Shown here: in pieces, positions 35,890-46,015 of the stretch
Layout of the letters: every line of letters begins with the position of its first letter
How positions within the stretch are numbered: the stretch's first letter is position 1
DNA from: Dromiciops gliroides
Lineage: Eukaryota; Chordata; Mammalia; Microbiotheria; Microbiotheriidae
Direction: 5' to 3'
Assembly (NCBI RefSeq): GCF_019393635.1
Contig: NC_057862.1
Location: 94,425,159 to 94,489,158 of the forward strand
DNA length: 64,000 bases
Notes under the pieces: model-generated
What the model saw: the letters and a program-made list of their open reading frames with translations, nothing else
Databases searched by the model: none
What the model was told of the DNA's origin: nothing
Position numbers and translations under genes: made by a program

Positions 35890-36062
35890 AATTATGAGAA
35901 ATCATTTAAACTCTCTGAACCTGTTTTCTCATCTGTAAAAAGGGAGTAATAATACTTGCATTACCTAACCTACAAAATTTTCATGAACAGAAAATGGGAT
36001 AGTAAATGGTGAAGTAGTTTGTAAAGCAAAGTAAAATTGTATATAATTATTGCTATTATTAC
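35890..36062 (+). mobile_element. MIR/CORE-SINE-like 3' half
   Basis: CTCTGAACCTGTTTTCTCAT, CTGTAAAAAGGGAGTAATAA. It is the last interspersed repeat before the VAX1 zone. Confidence 0.65.
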
Positions 36063-37284
36063 TTAACTACATATAATCAGGCCTTGAAGGGAGACAGCCA
36101 CTCTTCAACTTCAGATCATCATTTGGGAAACCCACTAGGGTCTAATATTGGAGATGTCCTGCCCTCTCCTCTGTATGAGTAACTGAAGGGACTGCAAAGT
36201 CCATTTTGTTTATTGGGAAGCTACAATGTGTAAAAATTGCCTTGAAACCAACACATCCACTCCAGCCGGGTTGCCTTCCTGAGTGAATGCACATCACAAT
36301 GGGCGGAAGGAGAGAACAGAAGGGATTATCCCTTTTTTTTTTTCTTTTAGATTCCGGTCAGCCCTTTAGGACTGGGAGTTCTCTGGCGGCTGGAGCGGCA
36401 GATGTTATGAAAGGTTTGGTGGTAGGTTGATAATGGTTTCCTAAAAACCCGTCCTTCATTGCCCCATCCCTGGGTACCAGGGCTTTCCAGGCCTAGAAGA
36501 AATAGTTAATGGCCTTGCGGGAGTCTCACTGGATCTCCATTATGGAGCTGGCGAATGACTTAGCCTCTTTATCTCTCTTACTTGTCCCTCCCTGGGGTCT
36601 GAAGATTCTGCGCTCCTGACGGCCACCAGGAGGCAGTTTCTGAATGCCAAGGGGCCTTCAGGTGTCAGCCTCTGTGTTGGACCAGGGACCCTGGGAGAGG
36701 TGAAAGTTTAGGCCGTACTATTCGAGGTCAAGAGCACTTAGGCAGGCCAGCTCAGTGACCAGGAATCTGGAGAGAGAAGAAGGAGAAAGCCGCTTGCAGA
36801 TCTGGTTCGAGCAGTCATCCCTTTCACATTACCGGATAGACCAGGGACCAACGTAAGCTAGATACTGACATCCCAGTGCCAAGGCATACTCGGCCACTCA
36901 CCGTCGACAAATTTTTCCTGATCTGAAAGATATCCTGAGCAAAAAAAGGGTCAGGAGAGGGTATATACTGTCTCAAATCGGGCCAGTACCATCACACGAA
37001 GCCCCGTATACGATATAGGGCTGGAGGCTGGGGAGGCAATCTAAAGTGATGGGGCTCATTCCAAAGATGACTCCGAATCTCAAGGTACGCAGTTCGAATA
37101 AGCAGAAGCTTCAGATGCATAGAAGAGCCTCTGAAAAATGTCTCTGAAAGTTGGATTGAGACTGGGGAAGGGGAGGGTCTGGGCCAGCCTTGGTCTTGTT
37201 CTTTCGTCTCTCTGCTAGAAAAAAATTTTTCGTTTAAATCTCTGTTGGGGCTCTAGAGGAAGAAAGATATTCTTCTGCCTCGCA

Positions 37285-37337
<53 letters not shown>

Positions 37338-38574
37338 AGAGGAGAGAAGGAAGTCTGTAAAAAGGAGAGGGGTGGTAGTAACAATATCTTTTAAAATGCT
37401 TTAAATGGCACGGTTTGTTTTTCTGACTGCCCCACTCAATTCATTTTTAAATCCGTTCAGTCCTTCATCCAGTTAAGAAAACTGGGGGTGCTGTTCGAGA
37501 TTCGTATTTAGATTGTTGTGGAAGTTGGAAGAAAGTGGTTTTCAGGCCTCAGTATTCCTACCAACAGGGTGGTCTAGAGGAATACAGATGCACACACATC
37601 CCCCACTCCCACTGCCATGCAACCCCCTCCCACATTCCCTCCAAGTCGTGAATTGAAGTAACTTCACAACTCATCTTAGTCAAAGGATGCGTTTAAGGAG
37701 TAACGGAGCTGATGAGACGCCTGTATATGAAATGTCACATATTCTTCGGGAGGTATAAAACCACATGGACAAGTCTATGAGCTCCCCACCTCTCCCTCTT
37801 CTGTTCCTGCCTTGCGGGTTTCCCCCACCCATCCCCCGCACACGCTTCAAACCCTACAATTTCACTCCTCCGGTTAAGAGATACCAAATCGTCAGAGCCC
37901 TGGGCGGGAAACCTATCTGAGAAAGCCGTTATATTCAGTTGCAAAAATCTGTAGCTTTTCCCGGAGACCCAAGGATAGAGATGAGGGTGGGAGGGAGGAC
38001 GGGGCCAGGGAAAAGAGTGTGATAACGAGCCCAAACTCAGTGTTCTGCACTTCGATTTCGACGCTTCCCACCCCCACCCCATTCCCCTTTAATATTGGTG
38101 GTCCGGTCTGCGAGACAGTTCTGAAGACTATTGTCCACCTGAAGTGAAGAGGGCCGTCGGTTGCCAGACGGGAGGAGGGCTAGGGAGAGCGGGGAGTCGG
38201 GAAAGTAGTGGAGGGAGTGGGGGTGGGGCAGGGCGTAATGATATAACTAGAGCGTGCAGCTCCTCTCTTGCATAGTCAGAACACATTTCAGGGCTGGTAA
38301 GAGCATGGATCTCCTCCTTCAATCTCCAACACACCACTTTCCCCTCCTTCTCAGTCCCAGTCCGCCCCCTCATCCCCCTCCCCGCCCACCCACCCCCATT
38401 CTTGGAATTGTGTGGAAAAATTCTCAGCAAAACCTCCCACCTATTCCCTCCCCCCTTTCCCTTTCCCCCTTTCCTCCACGGCCCCTAAACTCTTTGTGAA
38501 TGAGGGCAGGGGAACAGGGACCCTTCCCCCCCGCCCGAGAACCACGGCCAGACTGCCGCACTCAGAGGATTGTT
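36063..38574. other. Unique, transposon-free DNA upstream of VAX1
   Basis: No gene or interspersed repeat was recognised. It contains scattered CpGs, a (CT)n microsatellite at 37288-37334 and moderately GC-rich sequence from about 38.0 kb. It may include the VAX1 5' UTR or upstream enhancers. No open frame resembles a known protein. Confidence 0.5.
37288..37334. repeat. (CT)n microsatellite
   Basis: About 23 CT units upstream of VAX1. Confidence 0.97.
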
Positions 38575-38835
38575 TGTTAATAGTCCAATTAGATAATTGC
38601 CATCTTTCACTCCTTTCGCTCTACATTTCCCATAAAGGAATGAATAAGGAGAGCAGCATGAAGAGGGCTTCTGCCCCGGCAAGGTGACAAGAAGGGCTGG
38701 AGCATGCTCTTTGCACAAGGCCATGTGCTTGAATTGAATCATTGTAGCCTAATCAATGGTCTTATTGGATTACTGGCTGTTGCTTTTCTCAAAGATATTG
38801 TAGCAGAGACAATGAAATAGCTAGGGGAAAACTTT
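38575..38835 (+). promoter_or_regulatory. Putative VAX1 upstream enhancer/promoter-proximal element
   Basis: Repeat-free block ~1.2-1.4 kb before the VAX1 start, packed with developmental factor motifs. Two opposed homeodomain cores lie in CCAATTAGATAATTGCC (38584-38600). A CATTGT SOX-type site is at 38740-38745 and an ACAATG in the other orientation at 38809-38814. CTAATCAATGG is around 38749-38759, and GGATTA, an OTX/PITX-type site, is at 38767-38772. A (TC)n array starts just after it (38869). The motif calls come from the sequence; conservation and function are inferred. Confidence 0.45.
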
Positions 38836-38866
38836 TTTTTTAAAGGAGATCGTACAGTTTAGACAG

Positions 38867-38930
<64 letters not shown>

Positions 38931-39799
38931 CCTCTCTCTCCCTCTCTCTCCTATATCTGAATAGAAAGCTGGCGTCTCAATGGGCAGCCTCAGGGAAGTT
39001 GGAGGTGCACAATTTTTTTTTAATCCATAGGCATTAAAAAAAAGAGAGAAGAGATGGAAGTTTAAGATGGCTGTCAGCATGAAGGTGTGTTAAAGAGTTC
39101 TCAGCTCTTACTGTGGGAGGGAGATCTTCTTAAGCAAAACTTTCTCTTTTTCTGATTTCATTTTCTCCCAAGAGGGAATTCTTCCTCCTGCTGAAGGATG
39201 CAAAGGGGTGGGGGTGGGGGAGGACTTGGGGGGGGTGTCTTAGTTATTGTCTTATTTTTTTAAAAGTAGCTTTATTAAGATGTATCCGCATGTCTAGAGA
39301 AAGCCCCTTTAGTCAGTTTATAATCTGAAGGGTCAAAGGCAAACTGGAAGTTAATAATGGCTGCTAATGATGCTTACAATTCAGGATGAATCTTGTCAAA
39401 AGTTTTTCTGGAAGTCTGGGTCTTTGATTGTGTGTTTCCTGAAAGCAAGACCAATCATTTCAGTTTATTCACTGGCTAAACTCTACTTGATTGGGGACAA
39501 GCACAGAAACCATCCATTACGATCTGATATATTATCCAAACAATTTAGTGTATTCATGAGGTAACCGAAACGTGGAGGCTGTGAAATTACCCGTAATCAA
39601 TTGAAACAGCGAGTGTGCGTCCCTCTGGGTGTCCAACATCTCTATGTCTCAGTAATAAGGCAGGCAAGAAATCATTTCAGAGTTGCACTGTTCGCTATCT
39701 GATCGCTGGGCTGGGGAAAGCTGGACAGTCCTATTAGAAGGCTGGGACTGATGAGGCTGAATCGCAACTCCGCTGGGAACCACAACACGACAACCTGCC
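38836..39799. other. Proximal VAX1 upstream region with (TC)n array
   Basis: Unique sequence apart from a (TC)n array at 38869-38950. It contains homeodomain-like cores such as TTAATAATGG near 39350 and ATCAATTG near 39597. It probably holds part of the VAX1 5' UTR or promoter, but no start site can be fixed. Confidence 0.4.
38869..38950. repeat. (TC)n microsatellite
   Basis: About 80 bases of TC repeat with a few TTC or CCC interruptions, just downstream of the putative regulatory element. Confidence 0.97.
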
Positions 39800-39994
39800 T
39801 CTCCAGGAGTGTGTTGCAGACCCCACTGTGCTGACCACCAGAGGCTTGTGCCATCGCCAATCTCGTTTCGCCGGTGGTGGCTTTTCCCCCCTTCTTCTCT
39901 TCTCCCTTCGGGGTTTCAGGGGGGTGTATTTTGTGGGTGCGTGTGTGCAGTGGGGTATTCTTATCCCACCCACCCCCCCTTTTTTGCCTTTTAC

Positions 39995-40232
39995 ATGTTT
40001 GGGAAACCAGACAAAATGGACGTTAGATGCCACTCGGACGCTGAGACTAACCGGGTCTCGAAGAATGGACCTAAGGACGGGAAAGAGAGCAAGGGGGGCG
40101 AAGGGAATATCTCCACTTCTTTTCTGAAGGAACCTCCGGGCACTTTCTCTCCGTCTGCCGCCTCGGAAGACTGTAACAAGAGTAAATCTAATTCTGCCGA
40201 CCCGGACTACTGCAGAAGGATCCTGGTTCGAG
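39995..40232 (+). CDS. VAX1: VAX1 coding exon 1 (residues 1-79 plus first base of codon 80)
   Basis: Encodes the acidic/basic N-terminal region, ending in the VAX-family motif CRRILVR just before the intron. The donor is CGAG|GTAGGG, leaving phase 1: the last G joins AT of exon 2 to make D80. The start at 39995 is chosen by homology to the VAX1 N terminus. Its context is weak (T at -3, T at +4), while Met8 at 40016 has a strong context (A at -3, G at +4). The frame is open upstream to another ATG at 39809, but that 62-codon extension does not resemble VAX1. Confidence 0.96.
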
Positions 40233-40407
40233 GTAGGGGATCAGAAAGGAGAAAGAGTCTGGGGCTTGGGTGTCTTTGGAGGGGCGATTCGGGAGGATGG
40301 GTTCACCCCTCTCCCCAACCCTTTATCCGAGCCTTCGGTCCCCTTCTCTCCAGGCTGCAGGTCTTTAGCGGGTGCCTTCTCTCTCCGCATCCTGCCCGCT
40401 TGGCCAT

Positions 40408-40450
<43 letters not shown>

Positions 40451-42442
40451 CGGTTGGGGGTGGGGACCTCTGAGGTTGTGGATCGGCTCGGACTTCGGGA
40501 GAAAGTTGCTGCCCGTGGGGCCCCACCCTCTGCCCTGCTCCGGGTCTAGCCGCCGGCCTTTTGGGCCAGGCCATCCGCCTCCTTTCTAAGCCTCCTGGAA
40601 CTTGGTGTGCTGGGGCCTCGCCCTGTCCCCGACCCGAGGGTGGGGAAGGGAGGCGGGGTGGGGGCGGAGAGGATCTTCGGGAAAAGTCGAAGCACTGTGG
40701 GATGCAGCCCGAGAGAAGGTGGAGGAGGAGGCCGCCGACCCCGAGCTCTTATAGCAATCGCCTTTAGGAGGAAAAAAAATGGGTCGGAGGGAGGCAAAGA
40801 TGAAAATAGTCATCCGTTCCTGCCTTTCAGGCATCGGAGATTTGGGGGATACAGAAAACAGGGAAGAAAGCCAAACTGCGGTTTGAATGGAGAAGCGGGA
40901 AGTTGTTTCTGGCCGGCCAAGGGGCCTCTCCTTGAGCAGCCTGGAGACCCGGTGGGGCCGAATTTGTGGGGGGAGAATCCGAAAAGAGGGACCCTCACCT
41001 TCGCCTCCAAGAGCGCCACTGCCCCCAAGTCTGCTGACCCATACTTTGGGGAAGCGGCACCCTGGGCTCCGAAAGCTCAGGTTGTTCCCCTTGGGGTGTC
41101 TTCTGCCCCTAAGAGGGAAGGAGACCCAGAGGCTATAAGGAAACGAACCCCGAATGTAGCCTGGTAAACATTCCTCCGGGGCGGGGTCAGGGGCCGGCAG
41201 AGCGCTGGGGAAGGTGGGCTTCTGTGCTCTTGTGAGTGTTCTGGGTGGGATGTGAGTATTTGTGGGGATGGGGGGGGGCGGCAGAGGACCGACTCTGGCA
41301 GGGCTCGGAGGACCATAAGTCGGTGCCGGGCTACTCTTCCCGGTCATCCCCGATCTGGTGAGGCCTCTTCCGAGGCAGGGAATATGCCTTTGAAAGGTAG
41401 GCGGCTTTCCTCCTCTAGTCCTAGCGCGCCCATCACAGAAGGGCTAGTTGACTTGGTCGCGATTGCATTTTGTCCTCCAGCCCCGCTGTTCCTTCAAAGG
41501 GATTTGTCTTAACAAAGCTGATCCGACTCTGGGCCCCAACGATCTTCCCCTCCCCTCCCCTGAACCAGCAACAGAGAAAACAGTTAAGTGGAGTTAGGTA
41601 CCCCAATATTTGAGTTCACATTTGGGTCCAGGGACACCTTTCTGCTGAGCTAATCCTCCCTTCGGATCTCCCTATAGTCATTCGGCTAAGCTAGGGCCAC
41701 CGACGTACGTCGTCCCTGGAGCTTCTGGCCTGGAAAGTTGGTTAGAGGAGACAGGGAGAGGAAAGAGATGTAGGACGAATGAGTACTGACTACTGATCTT
41801 TTCCGCTGTGGCCCCCTCCCTAGATGCCAAGGGCTCCATTCGAGAGATCATCCTTCCTAAAGGCCTGGACCTGGACCGGCCAAAGAGGACCCGCACATCA
41901 TTCACCGCTGAACAGCTATATCGGCTGGAGATGGAGTTCCAGCGGTGCCAATATGTTGTGGGGCGGGAGCGAACCGAGTTGGCCAGGCAGCTCAACCTCT
42001 CCGAGACCCAGGTACTAGCCCAGAGGTTCTGTTTGCTCAGGCAGCGGCTCCCCGCTAGCCCCCAATTCGCAGCCATCTCATCTCAGGCCCACCCCAGTCC
42101 CTAGACCTGGTTGTAGGCCTAGAGAGCATCCCGAGAGAGGGAGAAGGCCCGGGGGCCTGGGGGCAGTGCCTTTGGAGAAGACACCTCGTTTCTACGCACA
42201 AGTCTGGACCCTTCATCACAGGGAAGCTCCAGCTTTTCCACCCTCTGCCCCTCTGCTTGGCACAACAGATACACATCCAAACTGCAACACCCCCTCCAAC
42301 ATACACACAACAATTTATTAGCTTCTCCTACTCTGCCACGAGCTGGTTCTCACCCTGCTTCTGCGTGTCCCACTTTGGCCCTATCCCCAGGAAAACATGC
42401 TTAGATCTCCAAGCCTCAGCTGCACTCTTTCTTGGGGTCCTA

Positions 42443-42540
<98 letters not shown>

Positions 42541-43813
42541 AGAATTATTGGAGAGCAGAAGTTGTGCAGCTCTGTCTCAGTCTGTTGGTGATTATAAAAG
42601 GGAGTTAGCCAGAGCTGCCGAGATTCTCCCAAGGGGAGAGGTCGTTTCCCCCCTGGCCACTTTACTCTTGTCTCTGGCCCTAACAGAGCCTTGTCAAATA
42701 ATGTTGGTTCCCTGACCCTTCACCTCATTTCCAGTACAAAGCCGGGGGTGTGAAGTGGGCAGAGATTCTTTTCAATGGGAGAGGTAAAGGTTATTTTTAT
42801 GATTTTTACCCGGGATTTCCTGGTCTAACCATTTAGGCACCTTCCTTCAGCCTTGCCCTGCTTCCTCTCCACCCCCACCCCCCACTACTGTTTGTTGTGA
42901 CTCAGCATGGGCAGTATGAGTGTTTGGGAGGGTCAGCTCCACCCTGGGGTCCTTGTTGTGTTGGGAAGCCTTCTCCGTGTATATGTGCAGTGTGCAAAGT
43001 GTTATCATATTTGGAGACACAGCCTCTTTAGCCTCCATACTGTTTCTTCTATTTCATGTTAAGGAAAACAGGAGTTGGGGACCTCCTGGGACTTTGTTAT
43101 TAGGCTTGGTCTATAATCTATAATGGAGACTCAAGGGTTTTCTTCCCCTCTGCAACTTCCCTACAATCAGATTCCAAATAACTCAGAAGTTGAAATGGGG
43201 TGTCAGTATTTCCTCTGATGGAAAGAGAAGACCAGAGGAAAGGAAATAGGGGGAAACCAGGTGACTGGTAGCAGAATTCTGGCTTAGCATTCTTTTGCTA
43301 GTGCCTCCGCTGCCACCCCTACCCCTACCACCACCACCCCAAGTAGAAGCAAGGGAACAAAGCAAAATTAAAACAGACCAAAAACACATCTAGGAAGCTG
43401 CCAATCCAGGGAAAGGGATCATAAGTAGATCTACTGCTACCCTAGAGCCAGCGAGAACAAGAAGGGCCCTGGGACTCCGAAAAGCCCCTGGGCTTTAGGG
43501 ACAAGTCCCAGCCAGTCTTTTCCAACTTCCGATTCAAAAAGTTAATGGGAATGGGGGGGGGGGGAATGTAACTCAGACACAGAAGATTTCAAAGTACCTA
43601 TTACTGAATTCTTTATCACCTCCCCAGCCAATTCACCACAAACACTGGGAATGAATCCCTCATCTCCTTGGCTCGACTTGACTGGGGTTGGGTGATGGAG
43701 GTGCGCGTGGATCCTGTGTTCACTTGGGGGTAATACCTCTTTAGGATTCTTCAGAGTATGTCACATCTTAACCCTGGCCTGAAGGGGCTTTCGCAAACTC
43801 CGGTCCCCTCGTG

Positions 43814-43865
<52 letters not shown>

Positions 43866-45079
43866 CTGAGATCCACTTTGGACCGAATAAATCTTTCCAA
43901 GATTCAGAGCAACTGTCTCGCCTCTCCAGGCTGGAGAGACCTAATTCATTCACTGTCTCCCCAGGAATCGTGAAATCCCTTGCCCTTTTTGTCTCTATTT
44001 GAGTTTTAAGACTATCACCCCTTAACCCCGCTGTACTTTTAAAGGCTCTCTTTACCTCCATCCCCAACCCCCAGGAAGGAAGGGGGAGAAGCTACTGGGG
44101 AGGTGTGTGTGTTGGTGGTGGTGGTGGTGGATGAACTTGGGGCCTCCTGCCCCGACTGTCTCAATCCTTGCCTCTGCGAAATTGGGAGAACGGAAGGAAC
44201 TAAAGGATGGGTGGGTGGAAGGACACATCAATGATGCAATACCCGTTATTGTTATGATTATGATTTTGAAACGTTTCATTCTCTGGTTCGGGTTGGGCTT
44301 CAATCAAGTTCCCCACCCGGAAGTTCAGTCAGGAGATTGTGATGAATTTGAACTTGGGCGAGTGTGCCTCGTCTAGGTGCCCTAGCTTCGGCCCCTGAGT
44401 GGAGGGAGAGGGATAGTTGGTGGTTTCTAATCTCCTGGGTCCTCGCAAAGCCTGGGCCGAGCCCCCAGGCTCCTCTAACAGTCTCTCTCCCTCCCTCTCC
44501 CCTTTCTATGGGCTGCTACAGGTGAAGGTATGGTTCCAGAACCGGCGCACAAAGCAGAAGAAAGACCAAGGCAAGGACTCGGAGCTGCGCTCCGTGGTGT
44601 CTGAGACGGCCGCCACTTGCAGCGTGCTCCGGCTTCTAGAGCAAGGCCGCCTGCTCTCCCCGCCGGGCCTGCCTGGCCTCCTGCCCCCTTGTGCCACGGG
44701 CGCTCTGGGTTCGGCCCTGCGAGGCCCCAGCATCCCGGCCCTAGGCGGCAGCGGCAGCTCGGGCTCAGGCTCCAGCTCGGCCTCCGGACCGGCGGGCGGT
44801 TCCTCTCCGCACCCCCCGGCCGTGAGTAGCGCGGCGGGGCCCGCCTCGGCCTCAGGACTGCATCCCGCCCCGGCCGCTGGCCACAGTCTCTTCAGCCTGC
44901 CTGTGCCCTCGCTCCTGGGCTCGGTCGCCAGTCGCCTCTCCTCCAACCCCTTGACAATGGCTGGCTCATTGGCCGGGAATTTACAAGAACTCTCCGCCAG
45001 ATACCTGAGCTCCTCCGCCTTTGAGCCCTACTCCCGGACCAACAATAAAGACGGGGCGGAGAAAAAAGCACTGGACTGA
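39995..45079 (+). CDS. VAX1: VAX1, ventral anterior homeobox transcription factor; CDS = join(39995..40232, 41824..42011, 44522..45079)
   Basis: Three exons join in frame to give 327 residues ending in a TGA stop. The N terminus ([12 protein letters not shown]) and the C terminus (ending EKKALD) match mammalian VAX1 as I know it; the human protein is 334 residues. VAX2 has a different N terminus. The homeodomain occupies about residues 99-158: F106, L114, W146, F147, N149 and R151 sit at canonical positions 8, 16, 48, 49, 51 and 53, with Q148 at position 50. Known role: nuclear repressor and activator for ventral forebrain, optic stalk and optic nerve, with some reported extracellular sugar-dependent activity that needs a Lys-Arg pair (here K100-R101). 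All splice sites are GT-AG and no frameshift is seen. The N-terminal linker has one Ala fewer than human, and the human alanine-rich stretch after the homeodomain is Gly/Ser-rich here (residues 218-237). The surrounding ~12 kb has no transposons. Identity is very secure; UTR limits are not. Confidence 0.97.
40233..41823 (+). other. VAX1: VAX1 intron 1
   Basis: This is a phase 1 intron of 1591 bp with donor GTAGGG and acceptor CCCTCCCTAG. It is GC- and CpG-rich and continues the exon 1 island. It holds a (GT)n microsatellite at 40409-40449 and no transposon. Long open frames on both strands here (for example 40586-41347 on the minus strand) reflect the high GC content and resemble no protein family I know. 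Confidence 0.93.
40409..40449. repeat. (GT)n microsatellite in VAX1 intron 1
   Basis: About 20 GT units, uninterrupted, 177 bp after the exon 1 donor. Confidence 0.98.
41824..42011 (+). CDS. VAX1: VAX1 coding exon 2 (residues 80-142, first part of homeodomain)
   Basis: Encodes DAKGSIREI and the [10 protein letters not shown] linker, then homeodomain positions 1-44 (residues 99-142): the N-terminal arm with K100-R101, helix 1 and helix 2. The exon ends at SETQ|GTACTA, phase 0. The 63 residues appear identical to the mammalian VAX1 sequence as I remember it, as expected for this constrained segment. Without exon 3 the product would lack recognition helix 3. Confidence 0.97.
42446..42537. repeat. 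(AT)46 microsatellite in VAX1 intron 2
   Basis: 92 bases of pure AT dinucleotide, fully self-complementary and able to form a hairpin or cruciform. Confidence 0.98.
43816..43862. repeat. (GT)n microsatellite in VAX1 intron 2
   Basis: About 23 GT units, uninterrupted. Confidence 0.98.
44522..45079 (+). CDS. VAX1: VAX1 coding exon 3 (residues 143-327, recognition helix and C-terminal domain)
   Basis: Begins with [14 protein letters not shown], recognition helix 3 with W146, N149 and R151, then a basic tail. Next come the conserved [18 protein letters not shown] region (about residues 176-193), a Gly/Ser-rich linker (218-237), [13 protein letters not shown] (263-275), and a conserved C terminus through [14 protein letters not shown] to KKALD. 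TGA is at 45077-45079. The exon is GC-rich and CpG-rich. An AATAAA hexamer lies in frame at 45044-45049, 30 bp before the end of the stop codon. Confidence 0.97.
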   Translation: MKVWFQNRRTKQKKDQGKDSELRSVVSETAATCSVLRLLEQGRLLSPPGLPGLLPPCATGALGSALRGPSIPALGGSGSSGSGSSSASGPAGGSSPHPPAVSSAAGPASASGLHPAPAAGHSLFSLPVPSLLGSVASRLSSNPLTMAGSLAGNLQELSARYLSSSAFEPYSRTNNKDGAEKKALD

Positions 45080-46015
45080 TTTTAAGTATTTCCATGTATT
45101 TATATTTATAGTATCTATTGTGCTTATATTTATGGAATCACACACCCAAGCCTCCCTTCCTGGGCAGTCCCCCCTTTTCCTACGCGGTCTCCAAGCAATT
45201 CCTTTCCCTCCTTGCCTCACCCTCTCACAAATTTAATTTTACCATTCTAATTTTTTTTTCTGCCTTGCTTCTGTTTACTTCCCCCCCCCTCACCCCCAAC
45301 TTCTATCTGAATGCAGGAAAGATCCAAAGATCTGGGAAACACACCCTACTTAGTCCCTTTCCTCATCCTTCCACCCCGGGAAAGGAGCCATCCAAATCCA
45401 AAGGAGCAGTACTGTTGGTAGGATTAGTGGGGAGAAGGCTGAGCGTGCAGCCTCCCGCCGACCCCGCAGCCTCCCGCCTAGGGTGGAACATTTACAAGGG
45501 TTTCCTAGAGCCCAGAGTTCCCGCAAGTAAGGAATAGGAAACTCCCACTGTCTGAGTGAGCCATACAGGAAGTGAATTTCAAAACGCTCGGCAGTCACTA
45601 GGCCTTACAGATTTCTCTAGAAAGCCAGGGACCCTGCCCAAGTTTCCCACAGAACAAGGAAGAATCGCATCTGCCCCCCCACCCCCTCCACTTTAGGGAA
45701 TCTGTGGATAGGACAGGCAAGAGAGTTGCCTAAAATCATCCTCTAACGACCACCTCCACAATACTAACAACGACGATGATGATAGTGATACTAATGATAG
45801 GGAGAATAATAAGAATGGATTATTGCTAAGCAATTAAAAATGAATCCTAACCATATTCCAAGACTAGATGCAACTTAACTATTTTTAAAAAATGATCATT
45901 CTGAGTCTGGAAGGTAAAACCTTTAAAAAGTGTTCCAAAACACAATTTTTTAGGCAGAGTAGGATAAATGGAGCTGTGAGTTTGAAAATAAATTCGACAG
46001 GGATGAGCAAAGAAA
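45080..46015 (+). other. VAX1: Putative VAX1 3' UTR
   Basis: Unique sequence follows the stop codon. The first 60 bases are AU-rich with repeated TATTTAT-type motifs (about 45093-45132), which resemble AU-rich instability elements. I place the end near the first canonical AATAAA downstream of the CDS (45987-45992). No transcript evidence is available, so a longer 3' UTR running into the AT-rich stretch at 46.7-47.1 kb is equally possible. Confidence 0.5.
45987..45992 (+). terminator. Candidate VAX1 poly(A) signal AATAAA
   Basis: Canonical hexamer about 0.9 kb after the stop codon, the first one outside the coding sequence. An AT-rich stretch with short T runs follows within about 50 bases. 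Assignment is by position only. Confidence 0.4.

Larger units (their letters stand above)
39800..41480 (+). promoter_or_regulatory. CpG-rich island over VAX1 5' end, exon 1 and intron 1
   Basis: CpG dinucleotides are dense here compared with the CpG-poor DNA before 39.5 kb and in most of the window. The block covers the last ~200 bp upstream of the VAX1 start, all of exon 1 and most of intron 1. CpG islands over the 5' ends of developmental homeobox genes are typical. I see no convincing TATA box directly upstream and could not fix a transcription start. Boundaries are by eye. Confidence 0.65.
42012..44521 (+). other. VAX1: VAX1 intron 2 (splits the homeodomain)
   Basis: This is a phase 0 intron of 2510 bp between homeodomain positions 44 and 45, a classic homeobox intron position. 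The acceptor follows a pyrimidine tract (GGGCTGCTACAG|GTGAAG). It contains a pure (AT)46 array at 42446-42537, a (GT)n at 43816-43862, a short (GTG)n near 44116, and no SINE or LINE. Reading through the donor would add 30 codons and stop at 42104. Confidence 0.94.

Noticed and set aside
40586..41347. 253-codon minus-strand frame antisense to VAX1 intron 1
   Set aside because: Pro/Gly/Arg-rich composition from GC-rich DNA; no known domain; lies in an intron on the opposite strand.
44506..44946. 146-codon minus-strand frame antisense to VAX1 exon 3
   Set aside because: Shadow of the GC-rich exon 3; no protein family resemblance.
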